DNA of 64,000 nt, from contig NZ_JBBOXF010000001.1 in assembly GCF_038007465.1 (NCBI RefSeq), positions 1,615,001 through 1,679,000 on the forward strand, in the 5' to 3' direction. The stretch comes from Sporosarcina sp. FSL K6-1508 (GTDB lineage: Bacteria; Bacillota; Bacilli; Bacillales_A; Planococcaceae). Of the stretch, positions 35,335 through 43,466 are shown one piece after another (the first letter of the stretch is position 1; the number at the start of each line of letters is the position of its first letter). Under the pieces are notes generated by a model. It saw nothing but the letters and a program-made list of their open reading frames with translations. It was not told the origin of the DNA and ran no database searches. Made by a program: the position numbers and the translations under genes.

Positions 35335-35990
35335 GGGAGGCCGCTGAAAAAGTTCCAATACTTGGTGGGAATTAGAAGTACTACCAATACCGCTTCGCCG
35401 CTTTGTGGATGCCTCCCGCGATAAGCCAGAAAGGAGATCGCTTTCAGTCTTATCGCTCCGGCTACCACGAAGACGCGCCTTCGCTGGATGGTCTATTTAA
35501 GAAAGCTCATTTCGTTATCAGGGATGAGGCCTACAACCTGGAGTGCCATAAATCGATCGAATGTGTTCAACGAATGTCTCCATATTTGGAGTGAATTAGA
35601 AATCCTGCTAATACCGCTTCGCCGCTTTGTGGATGCCTCCCGCGATAAGCCAGAAAGGAGATCGCTTTCAGTCTTATCGCTCCGGCTACCACGAAGACGC
35701 GCCTTCGCTGGATAGTCTTATGTGAGAAAGCGCATTTCATTAGCTGTGATGAAATCTGCAACCTGGCGTGCGTCTTTCTTGAATCTAATTATATATGTTG
35801 AAATACTGAATCCGGTGTATAAACTAAGTGAAGGCGCCTTAACAGGGGTAGCCGAAGCCATAAGACTGGCGGCGAAGCTGCTTGGCTTATGGCGGGAGGC
35901 ATCCCCTAGCGCCGTAGCGGTTCAATGGAATCCTTTATGTCAATTTATATAGTATCAAATAGTAATCACCTTATAATCTCAGCATATACA
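35335..35990. repeat. Composite non-coding repeat block, copy 1
   Basis: It contains two tandem units (about 35390-35490 and 35612-35712) reading CGCTTCGCCGCTTTGTGGATG then CCTCCCGCGATAAGCC and CGCTCCGGCTACCACGAAG. A shared middle follows (ATCTGCAACCTGGCGTG, ATATATGTTGAA, GAATCCGGTGT), then an inverted-type tail (GGCGGCGAAGCTGCTTGGC, TTATGGCGGGAGGCATCCCC). GGCCGCTGAAAAAGTTCC at 35338-35356 resembles an end of the 199-bp insertion at 55.5 kb. The 975 bp between mgsA and yhzD hold no supported gene. Confidence 0.8.
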
Positions 35991-36180
35991 TCTCAAAATT
36001 ACATTTCTCTCTCTAATGAACCCCAAAGCGCCAAGCGTTCTACAACCCACACCCCGAATTACAACTTACCCATTATTGAGCGCCCCAGCAGATTCAATGA
36101 GATTCTTTAATTCAACATAACTATTCGTATTGATTATCGCATGAAATCGATGGAAGCAAGTAATGATTGCTCCGATAGAA

Positions 36181-36220
36181 AAAGCACATTCAAGCGGTCC
36201 GAATCGCCTGTATGTGCTTT
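36181..36220 (-). terminator. Terminator of yhzD
   Basis: AAAGCACAT (36181-36189) paired with ATGTGCTTT (36212-36220). The - strand continues into a T run. Confidence 0.8.
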
Positions 36221-36223
36221 ACC

Positions 36224-36409
36224 TCATGAATGGAACAATATTAATTTCCCAGCAGGGGATACGACACGATGTGTCTTTTCGAGAAGGCTTTTTTCCATAA
36301 GCATTGCTTGGCCTTTTTCTTTTGCTGCGTCGTCTGTTTCAGCTGCAAATGTTTCTTCTGTAATTAAATGCCCTGTTGGTTCGAAGGCTGTCAATTTATA
36401 TGTTCTCAC
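36224..36409 (-). CDS. yhzD: YhzD-like small protein
   Basis: A 61-residue protein reading VRTYKLTAFEPTGHLI and ending SPAGKLILFHS, the pattern of the short YhzD family found in the yha region of Bacillus. Function unknown. The GTG start at 36409 is favoured because AAGGGTG lies six to seven bases upstream. Longer starts (GTG 36418, 36427) would place that site inside the gene. It has its own terminator. Confidence 0.72.
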   Translation of the reverse strand: MRTYKLTAFEPTGHLITEETFAAETDDAAKEKGQAMLMEKSLLEKTHRVVSPAGKLILFHS

Positions 36410-36482
36410 ATAATTCACCCTTTCCACTCTATTTCATTCATTATACTACGAGCGGCTTGAAAAGGAAATTTGTAAAGGTTGC

Positions 36483-36531
36483 TTGACATCTTGAATGTTG
36501 TAAAGTAACCTTTACGTAAAGCTACCTTTAC
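36483..36531 (+). promoter_or_regulatory. Promoter with two abutting palindromic operators
   Basis: TTGACA at 36483-36488 is a good -35, and 17 bp later TAACCT (36506-36511) is a weak -10. Two 16-bp palindromes abut exactly: GTAAAGTAACCTTTAC (36500-36515) and GTAAAGCTACCTTTAC (36516-36531). A half-site GTAAAGG lies at about 36473. The first palindrome covers the -10, so the downstream Xre protein probably represses its own promoter. Confidence 0.65.
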
Positions 36532-36592
36532 TATTATCGGTGTTTAGACTCCGGGCGCCCTGCGCTTTTAATATGAAAGGGGGAGTATTGAA

Positions 36593-36790
36593 CTGAATAA
36601 CTTGATCAAAGAAATGCGAACTGAGATGGGATTAACTCAAGATGATCTGTCGGAGAAGCTAGAAGTTTCGAGGCAAACCATCATCTCACTTGAAAAAGGT
36701 AGATATAACCCATCACTTACTTTAGCGTTCAAACTTGCGAAGTTGTTCAATTGTCGCATTGAGGATATCTTTACACCGGAGGAGGAATGA
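36593..36790 (+). CDS. Xre-family transcriptional regulator (short HTH)
   Basis: A 65-residue protein that is almost entirely a Cro/C1-type helix-turn-helix: MRTEMGLTQDDLSEKLEVSRQ, then the recognition helix and EKGRYNPSLTLAFKLAKLFN. The natural start appears to be CTG 36593, seven bases after AAAGGGGGAG and giving the usual MNNLIKEMR N-terminus. TTG 36602 is the alternative but lies 16 bases from that site. The next gene overlaps the stop (ATGA). Palindromic operators cover the promoter. It probably controls the membrane protein and perhaps yhaQP. Confidence 0.8.
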   Translation: MNNLIKEMRTEMGLTQDDLSEKLEVSRQTIISLEKGRYNPSLTLAFKLAKLFNCRIEDIFTPEEE

Positions 36791-37104
36791 AGATGCATGA
36801 GGATTTTGATTTACTGGCTTTCATGCTAGGTTTGCCCGCAGGACTTGCAGTAGCATTAACCGTGTGGTACTTCGTATGGAAAAAAGGGAAAAAGGAACGA
36901 CGATATGACGAGCGCTATAAGAGGGTTCAGGAGCAAGCAAAGTCGTTATCCTGGGCAGTTACAGTGTTCGCTATTATTATTGCATGGGCCATTGTCATCA
37001 TTGTTGAAGGACCGGGACTTTCCTTCTTTCTTTTCACTGCATTATATATAATTGCCATGGTTTCTTACGGAGTTGCATCCGCCATAGCAGATAAAAAGAA
37101 TTAG
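36787..37104 (+). CDS. Membrane protein paired with the Xre regulator
   Basis: A 105-residue protein with three predicted helices (about 10-30, 55-75 and 80-100) and a basic loop after the first (KKGKKERRYDERYKR). It overlaps the regulator stop by four bases and has the regulator coding region GGAGGA as ribosome site. Small membrane proteins of this type often follow short Xre regulators in Bacilli; function unknown. Confidence 0.8.
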   Translation: MKMHEDFDLLAFMLGLPAGLAVALTVWYFVWKKGKKERRYDERYKRVQEQAKSLSWAVTVFAIIIAWAIVIIVEGPGLSFFLFTALYIIAMVSYGVASAIADKKN

Positions 37105-37167
37105 TTTGAAACTTCAGTGTACGAGATACGTATAGTTAACAACGGGAAAGAAGAAAGGGGAAATACA

Positions 37168-38067
37168 ATGTCATTGCTACTTGAAAATGTAACGAAACGG
37201 TTTGGAGACTTCACGGCGGTAGATGATTTGACGCTGTCAGTCGATAAAGGCACCATGTACGGATTTCTTGGAGCGAATGGTGCAGGCAAGACAACGACAT
37301 TCCGAATGATTCTTGGTCTTCTAAATGCGAATGAAGGACGTATAACTTGGAATGGGAAACAGATTTCCTATGCGACGAGTCCTGAAATTGGCTATTTACC
37401 GGAAGAACGTGGTCTGTATCCTAAAATGAAAGTAGAAGAGCAGCTGGTTTTTCTGGCACAATTGCGCGGTATGAAAAAACTTGATGCAAAAGTGGCGATG
37501 AACAAATGGCTGGAACGAATGGAAATCACCCATTATGCCAATAAAAAGGTTGAAGAATTATCAAAAGGAAATCAGCAGAAAATCCAAGTAATTGCATCAC
37601 TCATGCATAATCCACAACTGTTAATTCTAGATGAACCATTTTCAGGATTGGATCCGGTAAACGTTGAGATGTTGAAAGAGGCAATTCTTCAATTTCGTAA
37701 TGATGGCGCAACCATCGTGTTCTCGAGCCACCGCATGGATCATGTAGAAGAATTATGCGAGCAACTAAGTATCATCGATAAAGGAAAGCAAATTGTAAGT
37801 GGCACACTACGCGATGTAAAACGTTCATTTGGCAAGCAGAATGTACGCATAAATTCGGATAATGATTTAGCGCATTTAGAAACAATTGCAGGTGTTACAT
37901 CTGTACAAAAATCGATTGAAGGTGCGCTTTACCAAGTCGATTCTGAACAAGTTGCGAATGATTTACTGACAGCGGCGTTGAAATCAGGACCGATTCGCCA
38001 TTTTGGGATTGAAGAGCCTTCGTTGCAAGATATTTTCATCGAAAAGGTGGGAAAACAGCATGCGTGA
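37168..38067 (+). CDS. yhaQ: ABC transporter ATPase YhaQ (NatA-like)
   Basis: A 299-residue ATPase with Walker A GANGAGKTTTF (about 39-49), signature ELSKGNQQKIQ (about 134-144), Walker B LLILDEPFSGLD (about 155-166) and H-loop SSHRMDH. A C-terminal extension of about 70 residues is typical of NatA-type subunits. It energises the permease encoded by the next gene, with which it overlaps by eight bases. ATG 37168 follows AAAGGGGAAA. Sodium or drug extrusion has been suggested for the family; the substrate is unproven. Confidence 0.9.
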   Translation: MSLLLENVTKRFGDFTAVDDLTLSVDKGTMYGFLGANGAGKTTTFRMILGLLNANEGRITWNGKQISYATSPEIGYLPEERGLYPKMKVEEQLVFLAQLRGMKKLDAKVAMNKWLERMEITHYANKKVEELSKGNQQKIQVIASLMHNPQLLILDEPFSGLDPVNVEMLKEAILQFRNDGATIVFSSHRMDHVEELCEQLSIIDKGKQIVSGTLRDVKRSFGKQNVRINSDNDLAHLETIAGVTSVQKSIEGALYQVDSEQVANDLLTAALKSGPIRHFGIEEPSLQDIFIEKVGKQHA

Positions 38068-39325
38068 ATTCATGATCATTTTTAAACAGGCATTTATGAC
38101 AAAAGGGAAAACAAAATCGTTCATCATAACGACATCTATCATGATTTTGGCAGTTTTTCTTTTTGCGAACATGGAGAAAATCATTGATACCGTGAAAAAT
38201 GCGACGGGCGGAGATAGTGATTCGGAGGAAGTGCTGCAGATACTCGATGAAAGCGGTATTCTTGCAGAGCGGTTGAAAATGCAACTCGAGGCGAATGAAT
38301 CGGATGTTAAAGTAGAACCTTCCAGTAAATCGGAAAAGGAACTTACAAATCAAGTGAAAGAAGGAGAAATCGATTCATTCTTAACGCTTGCACTTGATGA
38401 TACAAATACAATTCAAGCGAACTATGTCTCAATGAGTACTATGGAAATCACTCTTCCGACGATGTTGCAAGAGGCGCTTCAGTCAATTCAGACAGAAATG
38501 AAAGCAGATGAATTATCATTGTCTGGCGAACAAGTACAGACATTATTCGCACCCATTCAATTTGAACAGCAATCTGTATCTCTATCAGCGAAGTCTGAAG
38601 AAGAATTGAGTCAGGCACGCGGTCTTGTCTATGTACTCATGTTCCTCATCTACTTTGCAGTGATCGTCTATTCAAGCATGATTGCAACAGAAGTCGCGGC
38701 GGAAAAGTCATCTCGCGTGATGGAAATTCTTATTTCAAGTGTGTCGCCTGTTAAGCATATGTTTGCAAAAGTACTTGGCATTGGATCGCTTGGTCTGTTG
38801 CAAATGGCACTGCTAGGCTTGGCGGGATATATTGCCTTGAAGACGACAGGTTCTGAAATGGCGGATGGCTTCTTTTCCGTCTTCGGTTTTTCAAATATGA
38901 ATGTAGGAACGCTGATCTATGCGCTCATTTTCTTCCTGTTGGGGTACTTCCTTTTTGCGACGCTGGCAGCTCTTTTAGGCTCACTTGTCAGCCGGACGGA
39001 AGATGTACAGCAGATCATCATGCCGATGACACTGCTGATCGTAGCTGGTTTCTTAATTGCTGCAACTGGACTCGGTAATCCGGAGATGGCATATCTCAAG
39101 TATGCTTCATTCTTCCCGTTCTTCGCACCGCTCGTCATGTTCTTGCGAGTCGGGATGCTCGACTTACCACTATGGGAGCCACTGTTGTCAATTGCGATTA
39201 TGCTAGTGACGATTTTCATTCTTGGCTTCTTCGGTGCCCGTGTTTACCGCGGAGGGGTTCTCATGTACGGACCGTCCCGTTCGTTGAAAGATATTAAAAA
39301 AGCGATCCAGCTTGGAAAAGAATAA
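38060..39325 (+). CDS. yhaP: ABC transporter permease YhaP (NatB-like)
   Basis: A 421-residue membrane protein of the ABC-2/NatB type. One helix at the N-terminus (about 20-37) is followed by a large external segment (about 40-195), then about five helices (200-400), with the family motif VAAEKSSRVMEILISSVSP (about 214-232). It pairs with YhaQ. ATG 38060 has AAAAGGTGGG upstream. A terminator follows, after which the yha order is interrupted by the small-gene array. Confidence 0.9.
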   Translation: MREFMIIFKQAFMTKGKTKSFIITTSIMILAVFLFANMEKIIDTVKNATGGDSDSEEVLQILDESGILAERLKMQLEANESDVKVEPSSKSEKELTNQVKEGEIDSFLTLALDDTNTIQANYVSMSTMEITLPTMLQEALQSIQTEMKADELSLSGEQVQTLFAPIQFEQQSVSLSAKSEEELSQARGLVYVLMFLIYFAVIVYSSMIATEVAAEKSSRVMEILISSVSPVKHMFAKVLGIGSLGLLQMALLGLAGYIALKTTGSEMADGFFSVFGFSNMNVGTLIYALIFFLLGYFLFATLAALLGSLVSRTEDVQQIIMPMTLLIVAGFLIAATGLGNPEMAYLKYASFFPFFAPLVMFLRVGMLDLPLWEPLLSIAIMLVTIFILGFFGARVYRGGVLMYGPSRSLKDIKKAIQLGKE

Positions 39326-39403
39326 GTAAAGATGTAAAAAGACTCTGAATTAATTCTAACGGGTTCGGTTGCTGGGGAGAAAACATTAAATAACAATGTA
39401 ATT

Positions 39404-39441
39404 GGAGACGAGATTCATATATGAATTAGCGTCTCCTTTTT
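39404..39441 (+). terminator. Terminator of yhaQP
   Basis: GGAGACG (39404-39410) paired with CGTCTCC (39430-39436) with further inner pairing ATTCATATATGAAT, then TTTTTT. Confidence 0.88.
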
Positions 39442-39442
39442 T

Positions 39443-39815
39443 CTTGTTATATCAATGCTTTAATGGATTTAAAAAACTAATTGGCACATCAATTCACAGA
39501 CTAATTCATGACACTACATAAACTTTTGCAGTGTTGTTAACGCTTCCGCTAAAAGCGTTACGAATTGACATACTAAAAGTAGTTCGTGAACTTATTTCTG
39601 GTAGGAAAATGGATTTTTTATGTTAATCTAAATGTAGATTGTAAAAGAATTGAGATTAATCTTAATTCAACAAACGGGCCAGATTGTAAACCACTTTCCG
39701 TAAAGAGATGGGTATGTAAAGTTAGAAAATTGTATTCTGTTTAATTACAGCTTTTACTCTTATTACTTAATCAAATATAAAGAAGCTGAGTTGGCAAAAA
39801 GACGGAGGGATGTTT
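39443..39815. other. AT-rich gene-free stretch at the left edge of the array
   Basis: No gene with a ribosome site is seen. It contains a small hairpin AACGCTTCCGCTAAAAGCGTT-type (39539-39559) and, 110 bp later, the box AAACGGGCCAGATTG (39672-39686) that recurs through the array. It may be a decayed first unit. Confidence 0.5.
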
Positions 39816-40352
39816 ATGATAATATGGTTTCGACACTTACCGCAAATAAGTATGGATTTGAAAAAGTGGATTCCTTTCATAAAGAATGATTGGTTCCGAA
39901 AAAACTATATGAATTTTGTTTATTTACTCCTGATATTAATCTTTTTAACATCTGTTTTTTTTAATGCATGGGCTAGTCCTATTAATACATTTCTACTCAT
40001 TTTAATTGGTATCTTTGTCTTCATCATTCACGAATCTATTCATATTCTTGTGATACGTAATAAAGGGGATATTAGCTTAACATTTCATGGAGCATTTTTT
40101 TGGATAAACACAAATGCAATCTTATCCAAAACTAGGTTTTGGCTTTTTATGAGTCTACCCCTCATTGCATTATCCGTAATACCTGTTATTGTCTCATTTT
40201 TTGTATCGGGAAATATTAAATCAATTTTACTGTTTATAAGTTGGATAAATTTATTAATTTCTTCCTCTGATATCATAAATTCATTGTTAATTGCCATTAA
40301 GCCGAAAAAATCAGTATTTTGTAGAGGTTATTACCGAGTAGAAAAGAATTAG
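39816..40352 (+). CDS. DUF3267-like membrane protein with HExxH motif
   Basis: A 178-residue protein with four or five membrane helices. The pattern FIIHESIHILVIRNKGD (about 72-88), then a strand segment and FWLFMSLPLIALSVIP, matches DUF3267, a group resembling site-2-type membrane metalloproteases. The zinc motif H-E-S-I-H is intact. Activity is unproven. ATG 39816 is used, six bases after GGAGGG; ATG 39810 would abut that site. It is the first intact gene of the array. Confidence 0.78.
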   Translation: MIIWFRHLPQISMDLKKWIPFIKNDWFRKNYMNFVYLLLILIFLTSVFFNAWASPINTFLLILIGIFVFIIHESIHILVIRNKGDISLTFHGAFFWINTNAILSKTRFWLFMSLPLIALSVIPVIVSFFVSGNIKSILLFISWINLLISSSDIINSLLIAIKPKKSVFCRGYYRVEKN

Positions 40353-40445
40353 TAGGATTTCTACAATTATATGTGAAAATAGATTCGCACAAAATCAAAT
40401 ATTTCATTTTTTTAACTAACCAGTAGTTTTATCTCATTAACGCTA

Positions 40446-40515
40446 CTCAACTAAAGGGCGCGTTTTTGTAGCAAGATAGATAATAGTCCTTATTCCATAT
40501 AAGGGCCATATAACG
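40446..40515 (+). repeat. Array junction element 1
   Basis: AAAGGGCGCGTTTTTGTAGC, then AAGATAGATAATAGTCC, TTATTCCATATAAGGGCCAT. ATAGTCCTTA and TAAGGGCCAT form a hairpin. It is closest to the element at 44385. Confidence 0.75.
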
Positions 40516-40583
40516 GTAGAAGACCATTGTGCTAATGGGTGGGCTAGGCAGTTAAGAAGGCAAAATTATTAATTGGGGGGAAG

Positions 40584-40643
40584 ATGAATTTAATAAAAAG
40601 AATGACAAATGAAAGTAATTTAATACATCATGTTCAGCTATAG
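40584..40643 (+). CDS. Possible 19-residue ORF in the array
   Basis: MNLIKRMTNESNLIHHVQL, preceded by TTGGGGGGAAG. It is flanked by junction elements on both sides, and its TAG overlaps the start of the next one. It could be the 5' remnant of a longer cassette gene. Confidence 0.35.
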   Translation: MNLIKRMTNESNLIHHVQL

Positions 40644-40692
40644 GGCACTTTTGAAGTGCAACGTTATACCAGAATGGGGCCATTTTAATGAA
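40635..40692 (+). repeat. Array junction element 2
   Basis: ATAGGGCACTTTTGAAGTGC (hairpin GCACTT/AAGTGC) followed 25 bases later by ATGGGGCCATTTTAATG. Confidence 0.65.
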
Positions 40693-40775
40693 TTAGTTTT
40701 GCAACCTTCTCAAATGGGATTCGTTTAAATTTATGTAAAATTCAACTACTTTTAAGGTGAGAAGGGGATACCTGA

Positions 40776-41254
40776 GTGTCAAGAAGAAAAGCTATTATAA
40801 TCGCCATTATCGCAATTACTTTGACTGTTATTCTAATTAGAGTATTTAAAAAGGATATATGGGATGTTAATGAAGAACTAATGAAACAAGAGGTACTGAA
40901 TATCGGAAGTACTGTCGAGTCAGGGAGTTTATCCGATGTCACTCCATTTAAGTGGGATTTGGTGTATTCTTTCAACCCGTACACGTCAAAAGAAACAATT
41001 TACAAAACTGTGGGATATAAGTGGAATAGGATTAGTGAAACATTAAGTGAAAGTATGAATCAATTGGTTTTTATGAAAGACGGAAAAGTAGTTTGTTATT
41101 TATACGGCTATCCAGGAAATAATGGTTATGGGATTTATTTTAGAAACGGAAATGATACCAGTTCACTCAGGCTTCTGTACTCACTACCGATGATGATTTG
41201 ACTTTTCAAGTTGTAAGACGGGAGAATATCATTTATTTAATAAAAAATGAATGA
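40776..41254 (+). pseudogene. Membrane-anchored hypothetical protein with probable 3' frameshift
   Basis: A GTG start at 40776 after AAGGGG gives 141 residues ending at 41201. The N-terminus is a membrane anchor (about 5-23, AIIIAIIAITLTVILIRVF), followed by a domain with WDLVYSFNPYTSKETIY and the tail MKDGKVVCYLYGYPGNNGYG. After the stop, another frame continues as DDDLTFQVVRRENIIYLIKN to a TGA at 41252-41254. One missing base near 41158 (ACCAG instead of ACCCAG) would join the two. Either a mutation, a sequencing error or a naturally shorter protein. Function unknown. Confidence 0.65.
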
Positions 41255-41262
41255 CAGAAAAT

Positions 41263-41330
41263 TAGTTCTTCACTAATAGGGCGCGATTACGGTATAGCGA
41301 TATTCCAGAATCATGCAACTTAACAGATTA
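41263..41330 (+). repeat. Array junction element 3
   Basis: Head TTCACTAATAGGGCGCGATT, then ACGGTATAGCGATATTCC; the right box is degenerate (CCAGAATCATGCAAC). Confidence 0.6.
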
Positions 41331-41379
41331 TTGGCTAAATTACAATACGTTTAGGGAATGGAATATTAGGGGGGGTAAG

Positions 41380-41559
41380 ATGAATAAATACAATAAAAAC
41401 ATTCTAGCTATAACGCTCATTACAATATTCTCTTTAATTTTAATGATAACGTGGCTAGACTTGGTTTTTGGGTACGCTCAGATTTTATTAATCATTGGTG
41501 CAGCTTATGCTGTTTATCTTAATGTTAAAGGATTTAAGGAAGAGCAAAGAGAAGCATAA
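41380..41559 (+). CDS. Small two-helix membrane protein, 59 residues
   Basis: Begins MNKYNKNILAITLITIFSLI and ends VKGFKEEQREA. Two hydrophobic helices (about 8-27 and 31-48) with a short loop (MITWLDLVFGYAQ). AGGGGGGGTAAG gives a strong ribosome site. It is bounded by junction elements on both sides. No family recognised. Confidence 0.72.
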   Translation: MNKYNKNILAITLITIFSLILMITWLDLVFGYAQILLIIGAAYAVYLNVKGFKEEQREA

Positions 41560-41562
41560 ATT

Positions 41563-41632
41563 TTAATACAAACGGACGCGATTGCTTTGTAAGCGATTGC
41601 GCCTATATCGTAATCGGGCCATTATGCGAAGT
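41563..41632 (+). repeat. Array junction element 4
   Basis: GGACGCGATTGC pairs with GCGATTGCGCC (strong hairpin with one bulge), followed by TAATCGGGCCATTATGCG. Confidence 0.75.
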
Positions 41633-41647
41633 TAGGGAAGTGATGTG

Positions 41648-41884
41648 ATGAAGTTTTTCAAGACAATGAATGAGAAGGAATCATTCAATTGGAAAAAGGG
41701 TGCTTTCTTCGGTTTTTATATTTATATGCTAATATCAGCGGCAAACTATTTTTATTATTTAGTAACCGAAAATAGTTTATTTTCTCCAGCCTTTATTTTT
41801 TGGGGTGGTCTATTAGGCGCCTTCATATTTGAATTTATTTTTAATCTTATAAATAAAAAACAATCCGAGGTCAACGCAAAGTGA
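41648..41884 (+). CDS. Small membrane protein
   Basis: A 78-residue protein with two helices (about 20-40 and 46-68, SPAFIFWGGLLGAFIFEFIF) and a short cytosolic start. ATG 41648 is preferred over GTG 41645, with AGGGAAGTG upstream. It lies between junction elements 4 and 5. Function unknown. Confidence 0.75.
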   Translation: MKFFKTMNEKESFNWKKGAFFGFYIYMLISAANYFYYLVTENSLFSPAFIFWGGLLGAFIFEFIFNLINKKQSEVNAK

Positions 41885-41892
41885 ATGGATAA

Positions 41893-41972
41893 GGGTGTTC
41901 CAGAAAAGGGCGCGATTCTGGTATGAAGGATCTGTGCCCATTCAGTGATTGGCCCAAATTGTTTAATTAATG
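41893..41972 (+). repeat. Array junction element 5
   Basis: GGGCGCGATTCTGGTATG with partner GTGCCC (hairpin), then GATTGGCCCAAATTG. Confidence 0.7.
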
Positions 41973-41997
41973 GGAATTAGACGAGGGAGTGAAATAG

Positions 41998-42375
41998 GTG
42001 AAAAGGTTAGTTTTAACAATGTTTTTAGTTCTGACAACCTTATCCTTATCAGCATGTACACAGCAAAAGTTAAGCTTTGACGAGGTAGATAACGTTCCGG
42101 AAAAAGTAACAGAAGCAATAAATCATGACGAGCAACTTCAAGTGATTAACAGAAGCGGCAAAATATATTACATTGTTTTTCAATCTCAAAAAGATGTTGA
42201 AGCCAGCTTGGAATCGGTAGATAGGATAGCGCTTGTCAAGTTGGATGAAGTGGATTCGAAGGATAACGATGTAAGACAATATATATATTCTTTAACAATG
42301 GATCAATATCATGACACGATAGAAATTAAGGTTAATGGTGAATCCATGGCTCATCCAATGATTATTATAAAATAA
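41998..42375 (+). CDS. Small lipoprotein
   Basis: A 125-residue protein with a lipoprotein signal peptide, KRLVLTMFLVLTTLSLSAC, with the lipidated Cys20. The mature part is polar and mixed in structure, and ends AHPMIIIK. GTG 41998 has GAGGGAGTG upstream. It is likely anchored on the outer face of the membrane. No known family recognised. Confidence 0.78.
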   Translation: MKRLVLTMFLVLTTLSLSACTQQKLSFDEVDNVPEKVTEAINHDEQLQVINRSGKIYYIVFQSQKDVEASLESVDRIALVKLDEVDSKDNDVRQYIYSLTMDQYHDTIEIKVNGESMAHPMIIIK

Positions 42376-42380
42376 CGGAT

Positions 42381-42452
42381 AGTTCCACTATTGGGTGCAT
42401 TTCTTGAAGAAAGATCAGCGCTCAATTTTCATAAACGGGCCATTTTGCGGCA
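42381..42452 (+). repeat. Array junction element 6
   Basis: GTTCCACTATTGGGTGCATT with partner AGCGCTCAATT (hairpin), then AAACGGGCCATTTTGCGG, the cleanest right box in the array. Confidence 0.75.
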
Positions 42453-42467
42453 TAGGAGGGGAATAGT

Positions 42468-42818
42468 ATGAGGATTGAAACTGCTGGTGATTGGTTAAGA
42501 AATAAGGGATTATCTAATACCGATATTGATTTTGTTGAAACGATATTGACTTTTACATCTAATGCTAAAGAACGTAACAATAAATTAGATGAAATTAATA
42601 AAACGCTTAAAATGACTTTTCCTGAAAAAGATGCAAAAGTTCATCCAAACTTAACATTTTCTCAGTTCGATAAAATACTACGGGATAACGGAATAGTCAT
42701 TGATTTAACTGAAATGCTGATTAGATATAAAGAACAAGGTTTATGTGTAGGTTTGTGTATTCAATTATTAAAAGTAAGTTGTACTGTTAACGAGCCCAAT
42801 TACAAAGAAAGTACTTAG
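42468..42818 (+). CDS. Hypothetical protein in array
   Basis: A 116-residue soluble, mostly helical protein (TAGDWLRNKGLSNTDIDFVE at the start, then a helix-rich middle), with two Cys close together near the end (LCVGLCIQ, about 92-99). AGGAGGGGAATAGT is a strong ribosome site. Unlike other neighbours, no clear junction element separates it from the next gene, so the two may travel as one unit. Function unknown. Confidence 0.72.
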   Translation: MRIETAGDWLRNKGLSNTDIDFVETILTFTSNAKERNNKLDEINKTLKMTFPEKDAKVHPNLTFSQFDKILRDNGIVIDLTEMLIRYKEQGLCVGLCIQLLKVSCTVNEPNYKEST

Positions 42819-42871
42819 CCATATAAATTTAATAGCTAGATAAATAAAGATAGACTGAAAGGGGAAAGAGT

Positions 42872-43069
42872 ATGAAAAAAATAAGAGCAATTTTCATTGG
42901 TGATGTCAGATTTGATCAATGTCCAGTTTTTGAATTGAATAACGAAACGAACTACTTTGAAATGATAATTGACAAAGAGTTTCGATACGATAAAGAAGTT
43001 GTTGAAGAAGACGAGGATTTTTTAATTTTTGAGATTGAAAAAGACATTGCAACTTTAACCGAGCAATAA
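42872..43069 (+). CDS. Small acidic hypothetical protein
   Basis: A 65-residue strongly acidic protein (FRYDKEVVEEDEDFLIFEIE near 37-56) with a beta-rich start, MKKIRAIFIGDVRFDQCP. GAAAGGGGAAAGAGT precedes the ATG. It lies 53 bp after the previous gene. Function unknown. Confidence 0.7.
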   Translation: MKKIRAIFIGDVRFDQCPVFELNNETNYFEMIIDKEFRYDKEVVEEDEDFLIFEIEKDIATLTEQ

Positions 43070-43071
43070 AG

Positions 43072-43168
43072 CAATCCAGCACAGATGTAGAAAAAATACT
43101 GTGCCAGAATTGGGCTAGTTTCTAAAAAAAGGATTTGCGTCTATTATTTAATAAGGCCATTTAAAAGG
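43072..43168 (+). repeat. Array junction element 7 (variant)
   Basis: Hairpin CAGCACAG/CTGTGCCAG, then CCAGAATTGGGCTAG, and a second half-box AATAAGGCCATTTAAAAGG just before the next ribosome site. Confidence 0.55.
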
Positions 43169-43176
43169 AGTAACAT

Positions 43177-43371
43177 ATGAAAAAACACTGTTGTGATGAT
43201 ATGGACTACCACGCGAATTTCAAGTGCGATATGCATAGCGATCCATTTGAATGTCCTGATAAATTAATAGTTTTCAATGATAAAAATAACGGCTACGGTT
43301 TGATAATTCACGATGGTGGCTCTTCAAGTATAAGTATTGAATACTGTCCGTGGTGTAGTTCGGAATTATAA
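43177..43371 (+). CDS. DUF6980-like Cys-rich small protein
   Basis: A 64-residue protein with CC near the start (MKKHCCDDMDYHA), HSDPFECPDKLIVF in the middle, and the end IHDGGSSSISIEYCPWCSSEL. The CPxC pair with upstream Cys/His suggests a small zinc-binding fold. It resembles the DUF6980 family; function unknown. AAAAGGAG seven bases upstream of ATG. Confidence 0.78.
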   Translation: MKKHCCDDMDYHANFKCDMHSDPFECPDKLIVFNDKNNGYGLIIHDGGSSSISIEYCPWCSSEL

Positions 43372-43374
43372 TTT

Positions 43375-43435
43375 ACTATTCCACTATCCCACGTTTGTGT
43401 TACAACGTTGTGCTGCAATCGGCCAGAATCTTAAA
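43375..43435 (+). repeat. Array junction element 8
   Basis: TATTCCACTATCCCACGTTT with hairpin CACGTT/AACGTTGTG, then GCAATCGGCCAGAATC. Confidence 0.6.
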
Positions 43436-43466
43436 ACATAACAAAAATTAAATTGGAGAAATCCTC

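Noticed and set aside
35300..36110. Several 60-90 codon frames in the composite repeat blocks
   Set aside because: They occur in repeated non-coding sequence, appear in multiple strands and frames, and have no ribosome sites.
36141..36413. Plus-strand 90-codon frame opposite yhzD
   Set aside because: No ribosome site, and the opposite strand encodes a recognised small protein with its own terminator.
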